Positions 1 to 13,400 of a stretch of DNA of 64,000 bases are shown piece by piece (within the stretch, counting starts at the first letter, position 1; each line of letters starts with the position of its first letter). The stretch covers positions 2,719,001-2,783,000 of the forward strand of contig NW_018344227.1 in the NCBI RefSeq assembly GCF_002099425.1, in the 5' to 3' direction. Source of the DNA: Phascolarctos cinereus (Eukaryota; Chordata; Mammalia; Diprotodontia; Phascolarctidae). The translations under genes were made by a program, and so were the position numbers. The notes under the pieces were generated by a model that ran no database searches, was not told the origin of the DNA, and saw nothing but the letters and a program-made list of their open reading frames with translations.

Positions 1-144
1 TAAGCAGCTTTAGGCTGGAAAATGGCTCCCTCTGCCTTTTTGTTGGTTATGCCACTGAGAATTTGATTTGACATGCTTTTTTAAAGTTGTTTAGAGGGCT
101 CAGTAAAAGCATTCCATTTACCCCACCATCTTGGCTCTGCCCCT
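1..144 (-). mobile_element. L1 5' end (minus strand), rest outside window
   Basis: The + strand reads CACCATCTTGGCTCTGCCCC at its right end. Its complement is the GGGGCAGAGCCAAGATGG start used by marsupial L1 5' UTRs; similar starts occur at 32113 (+) and 26868 (-). The element body extends left, out of view. Confidence 0.6.
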
Positions 145-484
145 CTGTAGATAGAGATCTTGAAGTAATCAGCCTAGTGATTTGAGAGTGGGTAACATCT
201 CCAAAGGACTGAATATAGAATTAAAAGAATATAAGGTAAGGGCATGGGAGGTAGGAAGAACAAGGAGAGCCAATTAAAAGAAATAGAGAAGTGGTTGGAA
301 AAGAAGGAAAATCAGAAGAACGTGGTGTTATAAAAGCCAGGCAAGAAAGAACATTTGAAGGAGGGAGTAGGAGAGTTTAAAGAAGGGGATATTTATCATT
401 GGAATTCAAATGCCACCAAAAAAAAATCATGGAAGATGAGAATTGGAAAGAGGCCATTGTTTTAGGCACCATTAGTGAATTACA
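145..484. other. Unassigned purine-rich stretch
   Basis: AG-rich, with no coding potential and no repeat family I can name. Most likely L1 5' UTR sequence or plain intronic/upstream DNA. Confidence 0.3.
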
Positions 485-1137
485 TTTGGGCTGCCATAGA
501 GGGTATTCACAGAATCATGCCATTTCAGAAGTGAAAGGGACATCCGTCAGTGGTCATGTAGGCTGATCCATCACTGAAAAAGAATCCTGGTTTTCTGTCT
601 CTAAGAAGTGGTCATCCAGTCTTTGCTTGAAGATTTCCTGAGGCAAATCCACTACCTCCTGAAGTAGTCTATTTCACTTTTGGATAGGTCTAATTGTTAG
701 GGAGTTTTTTTTCTGACATCAAGCTTAAATTTTCCTTTTTGTAGCTTCACCCCATTGCTCCTTGTTCTGAAAATCAAATCTTTTTTCCATGTGAAAGCCC
801 TTCAAATACTTGAAGACAAGTTCTTATGTCCTCCCTGAGACATCTCTTCTCTAGGCTAACATGCCCAGTTCCTTATATGACATTGGATTCAAGACCTTTC
901 TTCATTCTGATTTCCCTTTTTTGGACATTCTCCATTTCATCAATGTCCTTAAACTTTGGTGCCCAGAACTGAACACAATACTACAGATGATGTCTGACCA
1001 TGGCAGAAGGCAAAGGGAATATCATTTCCCTATCTTTGAAAATTATGCCCCTTTTATTGCAGTATCATTCCTCCATCAATTAGAGATTGGACTAGATGAC
1101 CTCTGAGTTCTCTTCCAACTGTGAGATTTTGTGATTA
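485..1137 (-). mobile_element. CR1/L3-type LINE, 3' UTR region
   Basis: The left end has the ACAGAATCAT...AAGTGAAAGGGAC pattern. The classic text of the amniote CR1/L3 3' region follows (CCAGAACTGAACACAATACT, GGTCTGACCA-like). The right tail (1083-1137), ACTAGATGACCTCTGAG, reads in the opposite sense and looks like a separate CR1/MIR3 3' tail. Old and diverged. Confidence 0.75.
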
Positions 1138-1350
1138 AAGTTCATTTGTGGTGATGGAGGCAAAAAGCAGATTACTAGGGACCAAATAAATAGTGGGTGA
1201 GGCAATTGAAAGCAATGACTTGGGGCCCTTTGTGCTTAGCTTTTCCAAATTGAAGTCGACCCTCTGTACTTGAGATCATTAAGTCCCTGTCACCTCTAAC
1301 TATGTTTCATGGCGCCTCTGACTCACTTTTCCTTTTGCTCTTTTCCCCAG

Positions 1351-1532
1351 AATGTGGTACCACAGGCTATCCCAGATATACTGCAGCATTCAACACCAGT
1401 TGAAGGGAGGAGTCAGACACCAGGCCCTTCAGTATCTCTGCTTCCAAAACAGACTTCTAGCAGCTCGCCGATGGCAACACACAGCGGTGGGGCCTCTGAA
1501 CTGTGCCTGGCAGCAGCATGAGGATCATTTGG
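1351..1532 (+). CDS. TMLHE: TMLHE first coding exon (start codon, presequence)
   Basis: A pyrimidine tract ending TTTTCCCCAG at 1350 is followed by A and then ATG at 1352, so the start codon sits at the very 5' edge of the exon, as I recall for human TMLHE. It encodes residues 1-60 plus the first base of residue 61 (Glu). It begins MWYHRLS and ends [10 protein letters not shown], both matching the mammalian protein. The donor G|GTAGGG is at 1533. If the donor is missed, the frame runs into the intron and stops after 75 residues at about 1579. Confidence 0.95.
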
Positions 1533-4500
1533 GTAGGGGCTGGCTGATAGCAGAATTTGAGTGCAGAGATATATACTGAGGAAGGGGACTTTGATGCCAT
1601 CTGGAGATGCTTGCTGAGATGTCTAGAGAATCTCTAGCAATTGAACCTCCCCGGGGCAGCTAGGTGGCGCAGTGGATAGAGCACTGGCCCTGAAGTCAGG
1701 AGGACCTGAGTTCAAATCTGGCCTCAGACACATAACACTTACTAGCTGTGTGACCCTGGGCAAGTCACTTAACCCTATTGCCTAGACCAAAAAAAAAAAG
1801 CAAAAAAAAAAAGCAATTGAACCTCCCCTCCCCACACCAATTAGAGATGAGGTCAGCAAAGGTAGTGTCCTAGAAAGTGCCTGACTTATGTCAACCAATT
1901 AGTAACTTACAATAATGGTTAATGACAATGACAACCCTGTGAATTGAATAGCAATGAATATTTCTTCCCCAGAAGAACTGCCCATCAATGCCTCTGTCCT
2001 CCACTCAGTGGGTGGCTCTGTGCTGGGCTCCAGGAACACAACGATCAAAATGACAGAGTATCTGTCTTTAGGGTGCTTACCTGGGAGGATTGGAGAGGAC
2101 CCAAAAAAGCATACTAGAAGCTAGTCATCAAGGGGAATGAAAAAGAGAAATCCAATCAGAGTGTTCCTGGCCAGCACTGAGAACAGGGAAAGTCCTGACA
2201 GTGATGGGGGGGGGAGGGAATTGGAGGGGGACCTTGAAGAAAGAGAAGAATTTTGAGAGGTGGATGGTGTAGGGGTATATAACCCATGTAAATGCATGGA
2301 GATCAGAGATAGTCAATGAGTTTGGTCAACAGCTAACAAACAGTCCATTTTAACAAGAACATATAACTTGTGAAGCAGTGTGGTAAGACCTAAGTCTTGA
2401 AAGGAATGTAAGAGCCAAGATGTGGATGGTCTTTATTGCCAGGTGAGAGCATGAAGGTGATGTGGCCAGATCTGTGCTTTATAAAGATGAATTTAACAGC
2501 TTTATTGAGGATGGATTGGAGAGGGGAAACAGGGAAAGCAAGAAGACCATTCATTCATCCATTCTACAAGCATTTATGAATCACCTACTAAATATTAGGC
2601 ACTATGCTGGGCATTGAGGAGTTATTTTCAGTTGTGTCCAACTTTTGTGACCCCATTTAGGGTTTTCTTTGCAAAGATACTGGAATGGTTTGTCACTTAT
2701 TTGCTTTTCCAGCTCATTTTGCAGATGAGGAACCGAGGCAAACAAGGTTAACTGAATTGCCCAAGGTCACACAGCTAGTAAGTATCTGAGGCTGGATTTG
2801 AACTCAGGAAGAGAAGTCTTCCTAACTCCAGGTCTAAAACTCTATCCACTGCAGCTTCACCTAGCTGCCTGGGCATCAGGGAGACAAAAGGTAAAAACAA
2901 AACAATCTCTGTCCTCAAAGAGCTTATATTCTACTTATGGGATGGAATAAGAACTCTGAGTATGAATCCCAGCTCCATAATGTCCTACCTGTGTGGTCTT
3001 GGGTAAGTTCCTTCTCCTCTCTGCGTCTCAGTTTCCATGGTGATAAATGAGGTGATTTGACCCCATGCCATCTACAGCACTTTAGATCCAATAATAAGTA
3101 AATACAAAACATATGCAAAGTGGTCCCAAACTTGTGGCACAAAAGTTGGCCTTATTTAGAAGGTAGCTCTGGAGCTGAGCCTTGAAGGAAGCTTGAGATT
3201 GTACAAAGTGAAGGTGAGGAGGGAGGGCCATTCCATGAATGGAAGGAAGCTTCGGCAAATATAGGAGATGAAATATTGTGTATGGGGAGCAGCGATTAGG
3301 GGTTTGGTTGGAACATAAAGGGCACAAAAACAAGTAATGTGCAGTAAGCCTGAAAAGAAAGGATAGAAGTAAACAAGGAAGGGCTGCAAATGCCAGCTGG
3401 AGGAGTTTAGATTTTATCCTCTAGATTCTGGAGCAGGGCAGTGTCACATAACTAGGCTGTGTTTTAGAAATATCCATTTGGGGGCAGCCAGGTGGCACAG
3501 TGGATAGAGCACCAGCTCTGGAGTCAGGAGGACCTGAGTTCAAATCCGGCCTCAGACACATAACACTTACTAGCTGTGTGACCATGGGCAAGTCACTTAA
3601 CCCCATTGCCTAGCCAAAAAAAAAATCCATTTGGCAGCTATGTCATTAATTAAGAGGTTGTCACATTGGTCTGGGTGGATAAGAGACTAAACTAGGTTAG
3701 AGGGGGGGACAGAGGCAAGATGACAGAGTAAGAGGAAGTGGTTGAACCTAGCTTGCTTCTATCCTTTCTCCACAACAATCTAAAACCTGCCACAATCAAA
3801 ATTTTGATGGAGAAAGCCAAGAAAAAGTCACAGTGAGTCATTTTTCCTGCCCAGGACAGCTCCAGGAGATAGACAGAGGTCTGTGGAAATACTGTGTATG
3901 GGGAGCAGCAATTAGAAACACTAGAAACAGGGTCTGGCCAGGAATGTGTGTGGCAGTGGCAAGGAGCATTCCAGTGCCCAGAAACAGAAAGAGAACCAAG
4001 GCAGGGTATCAGGGCAGAAAGAGATCCCAGAGGATGATGATTATTAATAATAATGATAATGATAATAGCTAACATTTATATAACACCTACTATGTGCCAG
4101 ATACTATGCTAAGCACTTTACAAATATCTCATTTGACCTTCCCAATAACCCTGGGAGGTAGGTGCTATTATTATCCCCATTTTGCAAATGAGGAAACGGA
4201 GGCAGTAAGAGATAAATTGACATGCCCAGGGTTACACGGCTACTAAGTGTCTGAGGCCAGATTTGAACTTACATCTTCCTGACTCCAGGCCCAGTGGTCT
4301 ATCCATTGGAACACGTATCTGCCCTCTGTGCCACCTAGCTGCTCATGGTATCCCTGAACTAGTGCTGAGTTCAGGAACAGGTGCCATCTGGCAACTCTGT
4401 TGCCCATTACCCAGTTCTAGATACTGGAGCAAAGAGGAGCAGTATCAAGAATGGATCTTAGCTGTGTAATGAATAAGAAACAAGTTCTGAAAATGTAGCC

Positions 4501-7406
4501 TTGTGGCTCTGATTCCTGGATCAGAATGATGACTCAGTTCTAGCCTTTTCCCAAGTACCATAAACCTGCAGGGAGCCAGAAGTTCAGTCATTCTGAACCT
4601 GCAGAGCCTCCCAGCAGGCCATTAGTTACTGAGTCCAGCAATTGTCTGCTGAAATTCCCAACCTGGGACAAGTCAATAGACTCAAACCTGGGTTAAGAAC
4701 TTGTGGAGCACAGATTAGAAGGGCAATGAACAGAACTTGTCTCATATCACTCCACTTCGGGAGCACTGAAAGCCTGCAGGCCTCCAACTGGAACTATGAA
4801 AGCAGCAGAAGGATGAAAGAGGACAGAAGTTCAGTCCAGACAGCACCTGTACTCCTGCCAAAGTGCATAAAGCCCAGACTTAATATTGAGTTCAAAGTCA
4901 GGAAGAAGGCTGGAAGAATGAGCAAATGACAGAAAAGAGCTTCTATGATGTTGGGGAAGCTCAACACACAAACTCAGAAGAAGACAATGACTTGAGAACA
5001 TTGACAAGCAAAGCCGCAAGGAAAAAATACAGCTGGGACACAAGTCTAACAAGAATTCCTACAAGAGTATTATTTTAAAGCAAAAGAGATTTGTAAAATC
5101 AAATGAGTGCTGTGGAAGAAAGATGAGAAAAGAGAATTAACAGCTTGAAAGAAGAGGTCCAAAACCTTACTGAAAAAAATAACTCTTTGACAATCAGAAT
5201 TGGCCAAATGGAAACTCATTAATGACTCTATGAGATATCAAGAAATAATAAAACAAAGTAAAAAATCTGAATAAATAGAAAAATGTGAAACATCTCATAG
5301 GAAGAACAACTGACCTAGAAAGTAGATCTAAGAGAGATAATTTAAGAATCTTTAGACTGTTTGAAAGCTATGAACAAAAAAAGAGCCTAGACATCATATT
5401 TCAAGGAATCATAAAATAAAACTGCCCAGATCTCTTAGTACCAGAGGACAAAATAGAAATTGAAAGAATATGCCAGGTACTCTCTGAAAGAAACTCCAAA
5501 ATGAAAACTCCCAGGAATCTTATAGCCCAAATCCAATCCAGAGTTCCCAGGTTAAGGAGAAAAAGCAGCCAGAAAGAGAGAATCCAAGTACCAAGGAGCC
5601 ACAGTCAGGATCACAAAAGATTTAATTGCCACTGCATTAAAGGAATGGAGAGCTTGGAATATGATATTCCAGAAGGCAAAATATCTAGGCTTATAGCCAA
5701 GAATAACCTACCCAGTAAAACTACAAGAGGGGGTGGGGACAGGAGGTGGGAATGTATCTGTAATATAATAAAGGACTTCTAAGCATTTCTGATGAAAAAA
5801 AAACAGAGCTGAAGTAAAAAATTGAAATAGAAAACATAGGACTCAAGAGAAGTATAAGAAATAAACATGAGAGAAATTATAAGGGATAGGGCAGCAAGGT
5901 GGTATAGTGAATAGAGCACCAGCCCTAGAGTCAGGAGGACCTGAATTCAAATCCAGCCTCAGACACATAACACTCACTAGCTGTGTGATTCTAGGCAAGT
6001 CACTTGACCCCAATTGCCTCACAAAAAAAAAAAAGAAATTATAAGGGATGAAACAAGATTAAAATGTTTACATTCTTATGTGGGGAGATGAGACATGTAT
6101 GAGACATTGATTCATTGAGACAATGATTTTGCTGCCAGTCATACTTATCAACATGCAGAGACATTTTAAAATCAGGTTTTATTATGCTCAGAGCAAAGGC
6201 TCATGATTCTAAATTACCTCTGGGCATTAGACAAAGTTCTGGTAAAGCTTATTTAGTTACCAGTTACATCAGAGGGGAAAAAATACAGTTGCCAAAAGGA
6301 AAAGGTAAAAATTTTCATTTCTAAGATAAACTTGTAAACTTCATAGCAGACAAATGGACAGGAAAGAACTTTACATGCCAGATGATGATCAAAGAAAAAT
6401 TCTGTTAGATCTAGTTGTAAATTGATCATCAAACATAACCAGAAATTAGTATACCAAAGGATTATCTCAAAATGAAGCCATTATAATGAAGTCTAAGCTA
6501 AATTCTAAACCTCAGCTGGCTACATGATTTTCCTTACAGATGAAATGGCTGTTCTGGAGCCAAATAGAAAGGGAATTTAAAAACTTTTAAGACATTCCCT
6601 CCTCTTGGTAATAGAGGGAAATGGAAATAAAATGCCTCTCTGTGACCATATTCTTATATATCCTGTCAATCAATCACCTCTCTGAATGCCTCAATATCAA
6701 TTTTATGATAAGCATTTCTATAGGCAGATACAAGTATTGGGCAGTATTGAATACAACAGCAAAACAGAAGCAACAGATATTGGCATCATGCCATAGTTTC
6801 CTTAGTTCAACCCATTCTTGACTACCAACCCCACATGTCAATTTAAACAACATATTTCTTATTTCATTGTCTTGAGTTAAGCTGTCCCATGAAGTCATCT
6901 GCTTCTGGGAAACATTTTCCCTTGCAAATACTGTGCTAAAAGGGTCTGTCCTAGCCCAGTGTTTATGAAGTGTCCAGTTTAGTTCAAACATCCTAGTGTC
7001 CTTATTAGGATTAATTAATTGGTAGTAATTATTAGTTGGTAATAATACCTGGATAAGGCCTTGTTCCTTAGTAGGGTTTTGGAGAGGTGTTCCTTCCAGT
7101 AGATCCATTTCCCAGGTTCCAAGTCACTTGCAAAGGTTCCCTAGATAATGCTGTTTAAACCTTCTAGCAATAAGACTTAGTATAATTTAATATGATAACC
7201 TGACAAAATCTAATCACATTAGCTTTCCAGTAATTAATTCATGTGATGAAAACAAGGTCAGACCTTATGCCTTATGGAACTAACCTTACAAACAGCAGAG
7301 CTATAAGAAGAACATTAAATTAGACTGCCTGAAGTACATTTGAACGTTCAGAGAATTTTTTTTTTATGTACCACTTGCCTTTTCTGTCTTTACCTGATCC
7401 TTGTAC

Positions 7407-7458
<52 letters not shown>

Positions 7459-10400
7459 CAGATAGATAGATGGATGGATAGATAGATGAAGAAAATGATA
7501 AAAGTAGTGGTCACAAAGCCTGAACAGTTAAACAAACAAACAAAAAAAGCTCTCAAAGCAATGGGGTCATTTACACCTAACAATTCAGAGATGCTTGCTG
7601 ATTGTAACAAAGATCTATTATAAAACATTAGAGAAAGTTGCTTTTGTTAGGAGAGAAGTATCTTCTCTTTGAGTTCATGTGGTGGGTTACTGCTGCTAAA
7701 TAAGCATATCACAATGCAGAAATTATAGAGGTAAAAACCTAGGTTTTGTTTTGCTTAAGTACAGGTTCATAAAGTAGAAAAATGACCCTGAACAAAGATT
7801 AGGGTTCTAATGAGACTTTTAATAGACAAAGTTATGTCAGAGAGACAAAGAAATAATTTTTGAGACATGGCAATCTAGCACATCTTCCTAGGCCATAAAA
7901 ATTGAACAAACTTAGTTAAACAGAATTATAATTTCATATATCTCCTAAGGAAACAAACCTAGTTAAACATACTCTATAGGCAAATTAAGTCATGTTACAG
8001 ATTAAAAACTACATTTAGAGGGTTCACAATGAGCTAATTGAGAGGGGAGATTTACATGCCTCAGAGATAACTACAGAATAGGAGTCAGTAGAATCTCTTC
8101 ACAAATAGTTAGCTAAATTGCCTTGGGAAGCTCAAACTCCTCTTTCGCTTCCTATCAGAGGATTGTCAAAAAGTCTTCCCTTAATATTATCATTCCCATG
8201 AGTCAAATTTAGCCAGGTGAGGTTAATATGAACAAAAAACAGGCTCCAGTTAGCTAAAATGTTCCAGAAGGAATGGTATAATAAATTTTAATAAAAAGAA
8301 ATCAAAAATGAAAAAAATTATCATCACACTATGAAAGGAGGAAGGACTCTGCTGATCCAAGTCAGGGCTGGTTCCTCAGGCCCAAAGTTATCAATTCATC
8401 AATTATAGGTATAGCAAGGGAAAATTCCTTTAGCTCAGTTTGAATTTAGGTAAAAGCCATAGATACCTTTTGGAATAGCCAATCTGGCAATAGAATTCCA
8501 CAGTATTCATAAGATATCATAGCCAGGCTCAGAATCAACCAGGTAAGAAACATTTCTATTCAGAAAGGAAATAGCTCAATGGGGAATCTAAGTCAAGAGA
8601 ATCCTGCTATTATCTTTATAATTCCATCTTTTCTTGGGGAGGGGGTAGGCAATGGGGTTAAGTGACTTGCCCAGGGTCACACAGCTAGTGAGCGTTTTGT
8701 GTCTGAGGCTGGATTTGAACTCAGGTCCTCCTGAATCCAGGGCCAGTGCTTTATCCACCGTACCATCTAGCTGCCCCAATAGTTTGACATTCCTTATAAT
8801 TTACTTCCTCCTAGTTTTCTTCCCTCCTTTTTTAAAATTTTAATTTTTTTTTTTTTTGGCTAGGCAATGGGGTTAAGTGACTTGCCCAAGGTCACACAAC
8901 TAGTAAGTGTCAAGTGTTTGGTCTGAGGCCAGATTTGAACTCAGGTCCTCCTGACTTCAGGGCCAAGTGCTCTATCCACTGCACCACCTAGCTGCCCCCT
9001 ATAATTCCATCTTTTCAACCTTCCCATTCTTTAACATTCATTAGGAACATCCCCAAAAGGGACTTAATCTAAGCAACATCTAGCACTTCTCTTAAATGGT
9101 GGATTTACAGCTTAAGAAAAACAATTATACCTGAATTCAAAACTTACGGCAATTCAAATCACAGTTCCATCCTACATAGCAGACTTTCTACTGCTTATAA
9201 TTTAGAGAAACAGACAGTTTTCATGTTGTATAAACAGTAAGCAATAAGTAACAATATTTACTGAGTATATAAAACATCTTAACAAAAGCATTCATTCACC
9301 ATTTTACTTTGTCAGGTTAAACATGTTCTGGTATAAAATCAATTAAGAAGTTGAGGAAATATCCACATTCTAGAAATTTGTACATAAAATGAATCACATT
9401 CACACATCACCCAGACCATTCATTATATAAAGAAGAAACAAGCCATTCTACACCATGGCTTTGAGAGTCCTGGGGGAAGGGGCTTGTCTCCTGCAAGAAA
9501 AAGGGATTTCCAAATAAACCCCAAAGGAGCCTCATTTAGCTATTACAGGCCATCTATAATCAGAAGGGCAAGCTGCCATCCAAATAAAACTATAAAGAAA
9601 TTATTACATTCGAGGTACAATTCAACAGCATTTCTTATATGATGGTTTCCCAAAAGTATAATGGACGAAACTATGCATAATAATATAACATTCAGAATTT
9701 AAATCAGATCTAAAACAAAACTTATTGCCAGGCAAATGGCATCAATTCAGTTAAATGAATTCTTAAATTTTCTTACAGAAAAAAAAAATCACCAGTCTGT
9801 GGAGTTAGGCATTCTATACTAGGTATGTCCAGAAATCAGTATAAAGCAATTAAAAATCCAGTTGCACTCAGGGATACAAAAGTGATTCTTATTCTAGCAG
9901 TTTATAAACATTTTACCTTAATGTCAAATTCCAAAAGTATTTTACATCAAAACCTGTTTAACTTAAAGAGGGTTAAATATCATAATTGTTTTCTTCTTTC
10001 ACAACATAACTAATGTGGAAATGTGTTTTTTTTGGGGGGGGCTAGGCAATGGGGGTTAAGTGACTTGCCCAGGGTCACACAGCTAGTAAGTGTTATGTGT
10101 CTGAGGCCAGATTTGAACTCAAGTCCTCCTGAATTCAGGGCCGGTGCTCTATGCACTGTGCCACCTAGCTGCCCCCTGGAAATGTTTAATATGATTATAC
10201 ATGTATAGCCTATATCAGCTTGCATGCTGTCTTGGGGAGGAGGGAGGAAAAAATTTAGAACTCAAAATCTTATAAAAGTGAATGTTGAAAACTAAAAATA
10301 AATAAATAATTAAAAATTTTAAAGATTTTGTAATCATTCTAAGAGGGAGAAAAAAGACAAAACATACTATTTTAAATAAGACTGCATTACAATATTGTTT

Positions 10401-13400
10401 CAGGCTCCCTGGACAGAAGTTAGCATAGGATGCAGACAAGTAAATCTGCAGATTACAAAGGAGTGGTGCTTAATTAGCATAGCCTTGTACTCAAGATCCA
10501 AGAAAACAGAACCTTATCAGATAAGGTAAAGAAGAGAACTGATATTGTACTTTCAAGCTTTTCCTGAAGTATGTGCTATAAAACCAAATTTTGAAGTACT
10601 TTCTGAAACAAAGGATTTGCCAGCATAATCTTTGTTAATTGGTAATGAAGTAGATATCTCACAATTGAGTATAACAAGCCTATCTTGAAATGGTATTCAC
10701 AAATTTACAGGAATAAAAATCTTCATATTTCTCCACACTGATCTAACACTATGCTTTCTTGATTCCCTCACAGCCCAAACATATCTCATAGTTAATTTTC
10801 AAAACTATCCTTTCAATTTACTGACTCTCCTTTCCTTTGTTCATTGTTTGTCCTTTGTTCTCAAAGAAGACCATGACATCAAGAAGGTGATGTCATGACT
10901 TGCAAGTGAATTGGATTTAAGTGAGGGAGGGCTGTGCAAAGTCACCAGCCTCACTCTTTTCTGTGGAGCCATCTGGATCTAGTGGCAAGATATAGATCAG
11001 GACTACCTGAGATAATCCAGATGCAATGGGAGACCTTGGTCTTTTTAAGCTAAGGTCTTTCCCAGGTTTCAGTTTGACTGAGGCAAAGCCTATTTAGTGA
11101 TTAAGGCTAGGTAAGAAATGAAGCAAAACATGACCTCTTTTACCTAGTCAAAAAAAAAATTAATCTGGGAGGGGAAGACCCTCAGGGTTTCTGGCCAAAA
11201 CAACTCCAAGATAAAATCCATACTCTTATCCTGAAGGAAATCTCCACTCTTTTAAGAAATTTCCTGCTCTACCTGAATATTTTTATGGAATCAGCTAAGA
11301 TACCTCCTACTCCACTACCCCACCTATCAGACCTTTATCACTTCACAGAAACAAAGGTCAGTCCCAGTTTGTATTTTAGCTTAGCTTCAGTTAAATCATT
11401 TACAGTGTGAAGGTAATAATTCTGCTCTGAGAATTAAATGTTATAATCACTAGATAATCGATTTTCCTCATTTTCTCTGGAGAGTCCTCCAGGAGAATAT
11501 CCCCAGGACTAAAGAGTGAGTCAGAGGGGTGTTTTGTATAACAAAGATCCCCTTTACTCCCAAACAGTAGAATATTTCAGATCTTTCAAACCACATTTTC
11601 ATGAATAATCAATACATGGTAAACCAGTTTTCTTTCAAGTACTTTCTGCTAAGGGGAAACCTTTGATTCCCCCCTTTTCCCAGCCCTTTGCACCCAAGAA
11701 TCAGGAGCAGAATGATAAGGGGAAAAAATCTCCAGGTTTTCCTGCCTACTTAAATTCAACTTAGGGGACAGTGGAAATCCCTGGTTTGTAGGAAAGCAAG
11801 GTTCGCTGTAGAATCACAAAGTACCCCAACTAATTTAAATATGAAGCTTCATAAATTAACATAAGGATACACAAGATTTCAGTTTTATAAGACCCTGGGG
11901 GAAGTGGCGGGGGTGGGAGTCAAGGAAGTTCTATTTTGGCCTTTTCCACAGTTCAGGAAAGATTTATTTTTTTTAGTTTTATTTTTTTTTACAGCTAGGC
12001 AACGGGGTTAAGTGACTTGCCCAGAGTCACACAGCTAATAAGTATCATGTGTCTGAGGCCAGATTTGAACTCAGGTCCTCCTGAATCCAGGGCCAGTGCT
12101 CTATCCACTGTGCCACCTAGCTGCCCTGACTTATTTTTATTTTAACCAAACAGGAGCTCTAAAACCAAGAGCAGATTCTACAAGGGACTGCTTTAACTTC
12201 TGAATCTACAAGTCTATTAGAACACATCAAACTGACCAGATCCTTCTCTGAGTCCATCAGTTCTCTCAGTGGAGGTAGATAGTATATTTTATAATGATTC
12301 CTTTGGAATTGTAGTTGATCATTATATTGATCAGAGTTCCTAAGTCTTTCAGAATTGGTTGTCTTTACAATAGTGTTATTGTATAAATTGTTCTTCTGGT
12401 TCTGCTCACTTCACGTTGCATCAGTTCAAGTCTTCCCAAGTTTTTCTGAAATCAACTCTTTCATCATTTCTTATATCACAATAATATTCCATCACATTTA
12501 TATTCCATAACTTGTTCATCCATCTCCCAATTAATTAGCATCCCCTCAGTTTCTAATTCTTTGCCACTACAAAAAGAGCTGATATTTTTTATACTTATGG
12601 GTCTTTTTTCCTCTTTCTTTCATCTCTTATGTATACTCCTTATAGTGATATTCTTGGTATAATAAGTTTAATACCTTTTTGGACATAATTGCAAATGCTT
12701 TCCAGAATGAGTAGATCAGTCCATAGCTCTGCCAACAGTACAGTAATGTACTGTTTTTCCACAGCCCCATCAAAATTTGTCTTTTTTCTCCTTCAACCTT
12801 ATCAGTCTGATGGTATGAGTTATTTCAGTTTGAATAGGTGTTGTATCTTGTCAAAAGCTTTTTCCACATCTATTGAGATAATCATATGATTTTGTTGTTT
12901 TTGTTATTGATTTGGTTAATTACATTTATAGTTTTCCTAATACTAAATGAGCCTTGCATTCCTAGTATAAATCCAGCATGGTTATGATCTTTGTGATATA
13001 TTGATGTAATCTCTTTGCTAGTATTTTATTTAAAATTTTTGTATCCATATTGATAAATATATATGAATACATATACACATATATGTATATATAACCATTG
13101 TTCAGTAGATAAATGGTCAACGGACCTGAACAGTTCCCAAGAGAAAAACTGCATACTATACACAACCACATGAAAAATGTTCCAAATCACTAACAATAAG
13201 AGCGATGTTGGTCAAAATAGTCCTGAGGTTTCTGAAAATTGGCAAAATGACAAAAAATGTCAACAGTTAAATGTTGGATGAGTTGTGGAAAGATGGGCAC
13301 ATGAATACATCATTTGTGGAGCTATGAAATGGCACAACCATTTTGGAAAGCAATTTGGAATTATGCAAATAAAGTCACTTAAAATGTCCCTGAGATTCCA

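Larger units (their letters stand above)
2000..3700 (-). mobile_element. L2 LINE remnants (minus strand), carrying other insertions
   Basis: Complement of L2 ORF2/3' text. GCATTTATGAATCACCTAC and GGCACTATGCTGGGCATT near 2570-2615 are the inverted L2 3' end. The text continues to about 3690 with CTGGAGCAGGGCAGTG-like ORF2 complement. A second, weaker L2 piece covers 2000-2545. A MAR1, a MIR3-like piece and a tRNA-SINE are inserted. Confidence 0.65.
3703..6095 (+). mobile_element. L1/HAL1-like element, 5' UTR and ORF1 part
   Basis: It opens with GAGGCAAGATGACAGAGTAAGA, an L1 5' UTR start. From about 5050 the text is L1 ORF1: a coiled-coil part (ENNSL-like, near 5170-5215), then an RNA-binding part with an open piece at 5501-5782, whose NLIAQIQSR and [10 protein letters not shown] echo the intact-looking copy at 33486-34061. 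ORF1 is broken by several stops and shifts. A MIR-type SINE (4024-4345) and a tRNA-SINE (5888-6033) are inserted. The 3' end of the same element appears to resume at 9986. Confidence 0.75.
6096..9985 (-). mobile_element. Possible old class I retrovirus-like fossil (broken)
   Basis: About 3.9 kb of non-L1 sequence separates the two halves of an L1/HAL1-like element. On the minus strand, around 6670-7130, short stretches recall the C-terminal part of a class I (gammaretrovirus-like) integrase, followed by sequence where an envelope region would lie. The low-coordinate end (about 6096-6560) has LTR-like features such as an AATAAAACC signal, but I could not find a matching second LTR. It is clearly broken, with many breaks, and shortened, so it is old. 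Later insertions are a SINE pair at 8634-8999 and a GATA microsatellite. An unrelated unclassified repeat remains possible. Confidence 0.35.

Noticed and set aside
1309-1521. Upstream ATG frame overlapping the TMLHE start exon
   Set aside because: It begins in the intron before the acceptor at 1350 and would not be in the mature mRNA.
3692-4075. 127-residue minus-strand frame
   Set aside because: Lies across an L1 5' UTR and a MIR insertion; the frame is antisense to repeats.
7407-7487. CRISPR-like or satellite array
   Set aside because: Simple GATA microsatellite with no spacers.
8640-8779. tRNA gene from box A/B-like sequences in SINEs
   Set aside because: The SINE heads have degenerate tRNA arms and belong to a large dispersed family; no intact cloverleaf is seen.
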